Positions 58,332 through 64,000 of a DNA stretch of 64,000 bases are shown piece by piece. The stretch is from Rugamonas rubra (lineage in GTDB: Bacteria > Pseudomonadota > Gammaproteobacteria > Burkholderiales > Burkholderiaceae_D): contig NZ_FOTW01000007.1 of assembly GCF_900114705.1 (NCBI RefSeq), forward strand, positions 1 through 64,000, read 5' to 3'. The position numbers were made by a program, and so were the translations under genes. Below the pieces are notes generated by a model that did not search any database, was not told where the DNA came from, and was given only the letters and a program-made list of their open reading frames with translations. How positions within the stretch are numbered: the first letter of the stretch is position 1; each line of letters starts with the position of its first letter.

Positions 58332-58967
58332 CTAGAAGTGGTAGGCGGCGCCGACCGAGAAGGTGTTCAGCTTGCTGCTATCGGCCTTGCCGAACTTGAC
58401 CGGCAGGTAGTTCCAGTCGGCCTTCAGCGACCAGTTCTTGTCCAGCGCGTAGGCCACGCCCAGGCCGGCCGTCAGCGCGAACTGGTTCTTCACGTCGCTG
58501 CCGACGCTGGTGTTGGGCGCGTAGTTCAAATAGTTGACCTTGCCGCGCTGGTAGACCACGCCGAGGCGGGTGGTGAGGGCCCACTCCTCGCTCAGCTTGA
58601 TCGAGCCGGCGCTGGCGACGCCGACGCCGACCAGCTTGCCCTCGCCCTGCTGCAGCACGCCGCTGCCGTTCTTGAAGGCGCCGGTGGCGGTGCCGCCGTT
58701 GTAGACGCTCAGCTCGACCGCGTGGGTGGTGTCCTTGCCGAGCAGCTGGCCGCTGGCCAGGGTGTAGCCGGCGTACAGCTTGCCGCTGCGGTTGGCGTTC
58801 TTGTCGCAGGCGTTGCCGGCCAGGCAGTCCAGGCTGTAGTGGTTGCGCAGGCCGATGTCGACGCCGACATAGCCGGGCGACAGATCGGCGGCGCCGACGG
58901 CGCCGGTGGCGAGCAGTGCGGCGCCGGCGATCAGGCCGGCGGACAAGCGGATGGACATCGAAGACAT
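58332..58967 (-). CDS. Small outer membrane beta-barrel protein
   Basis: The 211-residue protein has a signal peptide (LSAGLIAGAALLATGAVGA), alternating polar/hydrophobic strands and a terminal Phe (VGAAYHF), the pattern of an eight-stranded OmpA/OmpW-type barrel. A Cys pair lies in an early loop (CLAGNAC). AGGGA lies before the ATG at 58967. It diverges from the XRE-type regulator, which may control it. No ligand can be named. Confidence 0.82.
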   Translation of the reverse strand: MSSMSIRLSAGLIAGAALLATGAVGAADLSPGYVGVDIGLRNHYSLDCLAGNACDKNANRSGKLYAGYTLASGQLLGKDTTHAVELSVYNGGTATGAFKNGSGVLQQGEGKLVGVGVASAGSIKLSEEWALTTRLGVVYQRGKVNYLNYAPNTSVGSDVKNQFALTAGLGVAYALDKNWSLKADWNYLPVKFGKADSSKLNTFSVGAAYHF

Positions 58968-59141
58968 TGTATTTTTCCCTAGTGGTGAGCGTTTTTCCGG
59001 TAGAGGTCGCTTCATCGGCGACGTCGGAGCGGAGTGTCGCCCATTTCTGCCGGGGGTACTAATTGATTGTGCCGAGACGCATAATTCTGTACATTAGGTA
59101 GCGGGTGACGATACCTTTTTGCATTTTTACCAAGGAGCCGA

Positions 59142-59906
59142 ATGAGTTCACCGGAAATGTTGCTGCAGGTGCTGCGCAGCCAGTTGCGCGCCGCCGGCAT
59201 GACCTACAAGCTGCTCGCCGAGCGCATCGCCATGAGCGAGTCCAGCGTCAAGCGCATGTTCGGCCAGCAGGACATGACCTTGTCGCGGCTGGCGCAGATC
59301 TGCAAGGCGGCCGGCCTCGCGCTGGAGGACGTGCTGCGCGCGGCGGCCGACGCCACGCCGCACGCCGACACGCTCACCCTGCCGCAGGAGAAGTCGCTGG
59401 TGGCCAAGCCGCACCTGCTGTTGATGGCCACCTGCTGCCTGGGCCACTGGAGCCTGGAGCAGGTGTTGGAGACCTATACGCTGAGCGAGCCGGAGGCGAT
59501 CCTGCTGCTCAGCGAGTTGGACCGGCTCGGCCTGATCGAACTCAAGCCGCTGAACCGCTACAGCCTGCGCGTGTCGAACGCCTTCCGCTGGCTGGCCGAC
59601 GGCCCGGTGCAGCAGTTCTTCCGCCAGCACGTGGTCAGCGACTACTTCGGCGGCAACTTCGACGGCGCCGGCGAGGCCCTGCTGTTCCTGCCGGCGCGGC
59701 TGTCGCAGCCCAGCGCGCGCGAGCTGGTGGCGAAGATCCAGCAACTGGCCGCCGAGCTGGCGCGGCTGCACCAGAACGACCGCCGCCTGGCGCCGGCCGA
59801 GCGCGACGGCTTCAGCCTGCTGGTCGGCTTCCGCTCATGGGAGTTCGCCGCCTTCACCGCGCTGCGCCGCGCGCCGCCTCACCAGATCGGGCCGAGGAAC
59901 AGGTAG
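59142..59906 (+). CDS. XRE-type helix-turn-helix regulator
   Basis: The 254-residue protein has an N-terminal Cro/C1-type helix-turn-helix (MTYKLLAERIAMSESSVKRM, about residues 20-40, then TLSRLAQICKAAGL). The rest is helical with winged-helix-like segments (LLLSELDRLGLIELKPLNRY) and no recognised effector domain. AAGGAG lies before the ATG. Its last 28 bases overlap the convergent patatin gene's 3' end. The divergent barrel gene is a plausible target; other targets are unknown. Confidence 0.85.
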   Translation: MSSPEMLLQVLRSQLRAAGMTYKLLAERIAMSESSVKRMFGQQDMTLSRLAQICKAAGLALEDVLRAAADATPHADTLTLPQEKSLVAKPHLLLMATCCLGHWSLEQVLETYTLSEPEAILLLSELDRLGLIELKPLNRYSLRVSNAFRWLADGPVQQFFRQHVVSDYFGGNFDGAGEALLFLPARLSQPSARELVAKIQQLAAELARLHQNDRRLAPAERDGFSLLVGFRSWEFAAFTALRRAPPHQIGPRNR

Positions 59907-62233
59907 GCGGTGCCGCCGGCGCCCTTGGTGCTGCCGGCGCCGATGTAGAGCGGGCCGAAGCGGGTGTCGACGGTGACGAAGGCGCTGCCGGCCTGCTTCA
60001 TGCTGGTCCAGCGCAGCGGCTGCTCGCCGCCCCAGCCGCCGCCGATCTCGGCGGAAAAGCCCAGCCGCACCACGCCGCCCAGCGCCGCCGGCATGGCGCC
60101 GATCTCGCGCGCGAAGACCACCCGCCCCAGCATCAGGCTGTTGCCGTCGATCGACAGCGGCGCCGTGCCGGACAGGCGCAGGAAGCCGCCCAGGCTGTTG
60201 GGCGCGTTGCCGTTGGCGCTGCGCGACCACTCGCCGTAGACGTGGCCGGCCCAGCGCCCGGTGTGGAAGGCCTTCAGCGTCTGTAGGCTCAGCTCGTTCT
60301 TCGGCAGCGCCTGGGCGCCGCTGGTGTTGGCGTCGCTGCTGCGCTGCCAGTTCAGGCTGACCAGCGTGCCCCGGCTGGGAAAGGCGATCGAGTCCAGCGT
60401 GTCGACATTGAAGCTCAGGCTCTGCACGTCCTGCTGCACGCGCTCGTGGCCGGCCGCGCCGATGTCGGGCACGGTGATGCCGACGTTGCCGTTGAGGCGG
60501 GACGCGCCGAAGCGCAGGTCGCCCCAGTTGCCCAGCTGGCGGCCGAAGGCCAGGCCGACGTTGTTGTAGTTGACGCCGGCCCGCGAGATGCGCCGGCCCT
60601 TGTCGAACAGGTCGACCGAGTAGGCGCCGTACTCGGCCGACGGCGCCAGATACCACTGCGAGCCGGCCCCCAGCGGCTGCCAGAACTGCAGGCCGAGGCG
60701 GCGCCTGGTGCCGATCTCGGCGTAGCTGCGCAGCTCGGCGCCCCAGTCGTTGAGCGAACTGCGCACGTGCATCACCTTCAGCGCGAAGCTGTTGTTGTCG
60801 GAGAAGTCGCTGGCCAGCTCGAGGCCGACGCGCAGGCGGTTGCGCGCCCATTCGGCCTCGATCGGGCGGATCAGCACGCTGCGGCCGCCGTCCTGGTCGA
60901 CCACGTCGGTCTCGACCCGCGCCAGGTCGCCGCGGCCGAACAGCGAGGCGCCGGCCCGTTGCGCCTGCTCGATGGTGATCGGCATGCCCAGCACCAGGCC
61001 GGTCTCCACCTCCAGCGCCGTCGGGTTGATGCGCCGGCCCGGCTCGATGGTCAGGCTGACCAGCGGCAGCGGCTTGTCCTCCGGCGCCGGCGCGGCCAGG
61101 CGCTGCTGCTCGTAGGCGGCGTACTGCGCCTCGGGCAGCGCCAGCTGCAGCAGGCGCGCGCTCATCTCGCGCGCCGCCGCCTCGCCGGCGCGCATGGCGC
61201 GGTCGTGCCGCTCGAAGTCGAGGAAGCCGATGCCGTTCAGGTCGGGCGCGATCAGCACGTCATTGGCGGCGAGCTCCTTGAGCGAGCGCTGCACGTTCTG
61301 CTCGGTGAGGATCTGCAGCATCTGCTGCGCCACGCCGATCGCGCTGCCCAGCTCCTTCTCCGGCGCCAGCGGGGTGCCGACGTTGACGGCGATGATGACG
61401 TCGGCGCCCATGGCGCGCGCCACGTCGATCGGCAGGTTGCGCACCAGGCCGCCGTCGACCAGCAGGCGCTCCTTGACCCGCACCGGGGCGAACACGCCGG
61501 GCACCGCCAGCGAGGCGCGCATGGTGAGGAACAGCGGCGTGTCGTCCAGGTTGACCAGGCTGCCGGTGAGCAGGTCCGAGGCCACCGAGCGGAACGGCAG
61601 TTGCAGGCGGTTGACCGGCTTGTCGCGGGCGCCGGCCGGCAGCACGCCGCTCAGCGCGATCTCCAGCGCGGCGTTGCCGGCGGCGGCCGGCGGCAGCGAC
61701 ACGCCGGCCATGCTGGCGCTGAACTCGATGCGCGAGGGCAGCATGGTGTCCTCCTCGCGGCGGCGGTAGGCCAGCTGGTCGCGCGGCGGCCGGTCGGCGA
61801 TCACGCCGACCCAGTCGGTGCGCCGCACCAGTTGTTCAAGCTGCTCGACCGAGCTGCCGGCGGCGTAGGCGCCGCCGACCACGCTGCCCATGCTGGTGCC
61901 GACCACGAAGTCGACCGGCACGCGCAACTCCTGCAGCACGCGCAGCACGCCGATGTGGGCGAAGCCGCGCGCGCCGCCGCCCGACAGCACCAGCGCCACC
62001 TTGGGCCGCAGGCGCGGCGCGTAGGCCGGGTCGGCGGCGGGTATGGCGGCGTTGGCGGCGGTGGCGGTGGCGGTGGCGGTGGCGGTGGCGGCGGCGTTGG
62101 CGGTGGCGTTGGCGGCGGCGGGCGCCTTGGTCGCATTGTTTGTGGCGGCTCCGGCGGCGGCGCCGACGGCGCACAACAACAGCAGCAGCGCGCGCGCCGG
62201 ACGGATCAGGAAAGGAATCGGAATGGACTTCAT
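59879..62233 (-). CDS. Patatin-like phospholipase with outer-membrane barrel (type Vd autotransporter, PlpD-like)
   Basis: The 784-residue protein has a signal peptide, an Ala/Thr linker, a patatin domain (VLSGGGARGFAHIGVLRVL, catalytic Ser in GTSMGS near residue 115, catalytic Asp in VDGGLVRNLP near 260), a POTRA-like segment (LVSLTIEPGRRINPTALEVE, about 405-470) and a C-terminal 16-strand BamA-type barrel ending in LGPIW. This is the layout of type Vd secreted lipases such as PlpD. The Ala/Thr linker comes from a GGTGGC tandem repeat (62060-62089). It overlaps the XRE gene's 3' end by 28 bases. Confidence 0.92.
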   Translation of the reverse strand: MKSIPIPFLIRPARALLLLLCAVGAAAGAATNNATKAPAAANATANAAATATATATATAANAAIPAADPAYAPRLRPKVALVLSGGGARGFAHIGVLRVLQELRVPVDFVVGTSMGSVVGGAYAAGSSVEQLEQLVRRTDWVGVIADRPPRDQLAYRRREEDTMLPSRIEFSASMAGVSLPPAAAGNAALEIALSGVLPAGARDKPVNRLQLPFRSVASDLLTGSLVNLDDTPLFLTMRASLAVPGVFAPVRVKERLLVDGGLVRNLPIDVARAMGADVIIAVNVGTPLAPEKELGSAIGVAQQMLQILTEQNVQRSLKELAANDVLIAPDLNGIGFLDFERHDRAMRAGEAAAREMSARLLQLALPEAQYAAYEQQRLAAPAPEDKPLPLVSLTIEPGRRINPTALEVETGLVLGMPITIEQAQRAGASLFGRGDLARVETDVVDQDGGRSVLIRPIEAEWARNRLRVGLELASDFSDNNSFALKVMHVRSSLNDWGAELRSYAEIGTRRRLGLQFWQPLGAGSQWYLAPSAEYGAYSVDLFDKGRRISRAGVNYNNVGLAFGRQLGNWGDLRFGASRLNGNVGITVPDIGAAGHERVQQDVQSLSFNVDTLDSIAFPSRGTLVSLNWQRSSDANTSGAQALPKNELSLQTLKAFHTGRWAGHVYGEWSRSANGNAPNSLGGFLRLSGTAPLSIDGNSLMLGRVVFAREIGAMPAALGGVVRLGFSAEIGGGWGGEQPLRWTSMKQAGSAFVTVDTRFGPLYIGAGSTKGAGGTAYLFLGPIW
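62060..62089. repeat. Hexanucleotide repeat in the patatin gene
   Basis: Five tandem GGTGGC units encode (Ala-Thr)5 between the signal peptide and the patatin domain. Copy changes would vary linker length, not frame. Confidence 0.9.
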
Positions 62234-62388
62234 GCGGCGGGCTCGCTAGGTTGCACGGATGGGGCGGCTGCCCAGGGCGCGCTGGGCGCGCAAGGCAGGC
62301 GGCGCGCGCGGCGGCACATGGCGCGCGCGGCTCGATTGCGGCGGGGCTGGCGACGGTCGGTCAAGGTCGCGCGCTGGCGGATCGCCGC

Positions 62389-62937
62389 CTACTGGCGGTC
62401 GGGCGGGCCCAGCGTGGTGGGCGAGGCGCTCATGCGTGGCGGCGGCGATGGCGGCGGGTTGACGCCGCCGACGTTGTCGGCCGCGCCGGGCTGGCCGCCC
62501 TGCGCCGGCAGCGGCGAGGCCGGCACGCCGGCGCCGGCCCCGCCGTCGCTGGCCAGCTCGATGCGCTTGATCACGCCGCCCTCGGACAGCAGCACGTGCT
62601 TGGCGTGGATCTCCTTGACGACGACGCCGGGCGCCACCTCGCGCCCCACCGCCAGCGCCTCGGCGGGCTTGCCGTCGACCGCCAGGATGGCAGCGCTGCC
62701 ACGGCCGTCGGCGGCCGCCACCACGCCCTTGAGCTGGTAGTTGCTAACGGTGGCCAGCGCCACCTGGCCGCCGAACAGGCCGCGCGCGGCCTCCGGCGCC
62801 GGGCCGGCGGCGACCTGGGCGGGCGGCGCGGCGATCGTCCGCTGCGGCGGCTTGAACCATTGCAGCGCCCAGTAGGCCAGCGAGGCCGACAGGGCGGCCA
62901 GCGCCAGCACGGTGCAGAAGAGGGGGAGTCGTTTCAT
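62389..62937 (-). CDS. Type II secretion system protein GspC-like (short form)
   Basis: The 182-residue protein has one N-terminal membrane span (LFCTVLALAALSASLAYWAL) and the homology region of GspC (FGGQVALATVSNYQLKGVVA, then AAILAVDGKPAEALAVGREV and GVVVKEIHAKHVLLSEGGV), which binds the secretin GspD. The C-terminal PDZ or coiled-coil domain is missing; the tail is Pro/Gly-rich. It follows gspF on the same strand, 17 bases after its stop, and is the last T2SS gene in the window. Confidence 0.85.
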   Translation of the reverse strand: MKRLPLFCTVLALAALSASLAYWALQWFKPPQRTIAAPPAQVAAGPAPEAARGLFGGQVALATVSNYQLKGVVAAADGRGSAAILAVDGKPAEALAVGREVAPGVVVKEIHAKHVLLSEGGVIKRIELASDGGAGAGVPASPLPAQGGQPGAADNVGGVNPPPSPPPRMSASPTTLGPPDRQ

Positions 62938-62954
62938 CGTTCGGGCTTTCCTTG

Positions 62955-64000
62955 CTAGCGCACCAGCTGGTTGATTTCAATGATAGGCATCAGCACCGCC
63001 AGCACGATCAGCAGCACCACCACGCCCATCGCCAGGATCAGCGCCGGCTCGAGCAGGCCGGCGATGGTCAGCGTGCGCCGCTCGAGGTCCTGCTCCTGCG
63101 CGCTGGCGGCGCGGTCGAGCATGGCCGGCAGCTCGCCGGTGATCTCGCCGGCGCGGATCATGTGGATCAGCATCGGCGGAAAATGCTTTTGTTCGGACAG
63201 GGCGCGCGCCAGGCTGACGCCCTCGCGCACGTTGTCGCTGGCGTCGTCGACCAGGCGCTGCAGGGCGACGTTGGACAGCGTGTCGCGGCTGGTCTGCAGG
63301 GCGCGCAGGATCGGCACGCCGGAGCCGGTGGTGATGGCCAGGGTGCTGGCGAAGCGCGCCGTGTTCAGGCTGCGCTCGAACTTGCCGTACAGCGGAGCCG
63401 TCAACAGCCAGGTGTGCCAGCGCAGCTTGAGCGCCGGGTCGGTCAGGGCGCGGCGCCAGCCGAACCAGGCCGCCACCAGCAGCACCAGCGCCAGCAGGCC
63501 GTAGCTGCGCACGAAGTCGGACACGGCCAGCATCAGCGTGGTCAGCAGCGGCAGCTTCTGCTTGGTGTTGGCGAACACCGAGACGATCTGCGGCACCACG
63601 TAGGTGAGCAGGAAGATGACGATGGAGAAGGCCACCACGGTGACGATGGCCGGATAGGTGAAGGCCAGCTTGACCTTCTGCACCAGCGCGTTGCGCCGTT
63701 CGATGTAGTCGGCCAGGCGCGACAGCACGCGCGACAAGTGGCCGATCTGCTCGCCCGAGGCGACCAGCGCGCGGTAGATCTCGGCGAAGTCGCGCGGGTG
63801 GCGCGACAGCACGTCCGACAGGGCGGCGCCGCCGATCACCTCGGAGCGCACCGAGGCGATCAGGTCGCGCACATACGGCCGTTCGGCCTGTTCCAGCAGG
63901 GCCGAAAAGGCCTGCTCGAGCGGCAGGCCGGCCTCCAGCAGGCTGGCCAGCTGGCGCGTGAACAGCGCCAGCTCGGTGGTCGACAGGCGCTCGCCGAAGG
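62955..64000 (-). CDS. gspF: Type II secretion inner membrane protein GspF (5' end outside window)
   Basis: GspF is the inner-membrane platform protein around which the pseudopilus is built. The window holds the C-terminal 348 residues; the frame enters at 64000 as FGERLSTTELALFTRQLASL. Two GspF domains are visible with membrane spans near AFTYPAIVTVVAFSIVIFLL, LALVLLVAAWFGW and LLEPALILAMGVVVLLIVLA. An ATG at 63872 is internal, not the start. The gene belongs to a T2SS operon that continues to the right. Confidence 0.95.
   Translation of the reverse strand, partial: FGERLSTTELALFTRQLASLLEAGLPLEQAFSALLEQAERPYVRDLIASVRSEVIGGAALSDVLSRHPRDFAEIYRALVASGEQIGHLSRVLSRLADYIERRNALVQKVKLAFTYPAIVTVVAFSIVIFLLTYVVPQIVSVFANTKQKLPLLTTLMLAVSDFVRSYGLLALVLLVAAWFGWRRALTDPALKLRWHTWLLTAPLYGKFERSLNTARFASTLAITTGSGVPILRALQTSRDTLSNVALQRLVDDASDNVREGVSLARALSEQKHFPPMLIHMIRAGEITGELPAMLDRAASAQEQDLERRTLTIAGLLEPALILAMGVVVLLIVLAVLMPIIEINQLVR

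Overview
The window is 64 kb of GC-rich chromosomal DNA from a Gram-negative bacterium. The gene content (a tyrU-glyT-thrT-tuf operon, ahcY followed by a 4-TM holin-like gene and metF, an SAH riboswitch, two Burkholderiales-type porins, dapF/DUF484/xerC, hslVU, a zinc-free DksA and a type II secretion operon) points to Betaproteobacteria, order Burkholderiales. Oxalobacteraceae of the Massilia/Duganella type is my best guess; this is inference, with no database search. I see no prophage, plasmid, insertion sequence or CRISPR array. Both edges cut a gene: tuf on the left and gspF on the right.

Layout. 1-0.9 kb: minus-strand tRNA-Tyr, tRNA-Gly, tRNA-Thr and tuf with a strong sigma70 promoter. 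1-10.3 kb: signalling block (MASE1-CHASE-PAS-GGDEF-EAL protein, HDOD protein, REC/HD-GYP response regulator, CheW, chemoreceptor). 10.4-15.1 kb: J-domain membrane protein, MidA-type methyltransferase, pteridine-reductase-like SDR, folB, ttcA. 15.1-15.7 kb: a ParD/ParE-type locus whose toxin is interrupted by an in-frame stop. 15.9-18.8 kb: four translationally coupled minus-strand genes (MGDG-synthase-like glycosyltransferase, membrane protein, tyrosine-phosphatase-like protein, SRPBCC protein) that look like a lipid or envelope pathway. 18.9-24.3 kb: M14 carboxypeptidase, TonB-dependent receptor, and an unrecognised protein (RHH-like plus RAMA-like) whose ribosome site lies inside a long leader hairpin. 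24.5-31.4 kb: AraC regulator, small conserved gene, indolepyruvate ferredoxin oxidoreductase, 4-hydroxyphenylpyruvate dioxygenase and a divergent Lrp-type regulator (aromatic amino acid breakdown). 31.5-38 kb: GNAT, CCA-adding enzyme, GST, NAD(P)-binding SDR, lytic transglycosylase, 5-formyl-THF cyclo-ligase.

38.1-43 kb is the methyl cycle: metF, holin-like gene and ahcY under an SAH riboswitch, then metK, with a HigB/HigA-type locus between ahcY and metK. The HigB-like toxin is also cut by a single in-frame stop while its antitoxin is intact. 43.2-45.8 kb: two LpxL-family acyltransferases and dapF. 45.9-52.4 kb: Sel1-repeat protein, two porins, DUF484 and xerC. 52.5-58.3 kb: CobW-type GTPase with a His-rich linker, zinc-free DksA, a tandem TPR-like/STAS-like protein, and hslVU behind a sigma32-like promoter. 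58.3-64 kb: small outer-membrane barrel, divergent XRE regulator, patatin-type Vd autotransporter, gspC and gspF.

Two families of intergenic palindromes that share a GGGTCAG core occur five times, mostly between convergent genes; one supplies the stop codon and last six residues of the cyclo-ligase. Several genes carry in-frame 6-, 18- or 24-bp tandem repeats.
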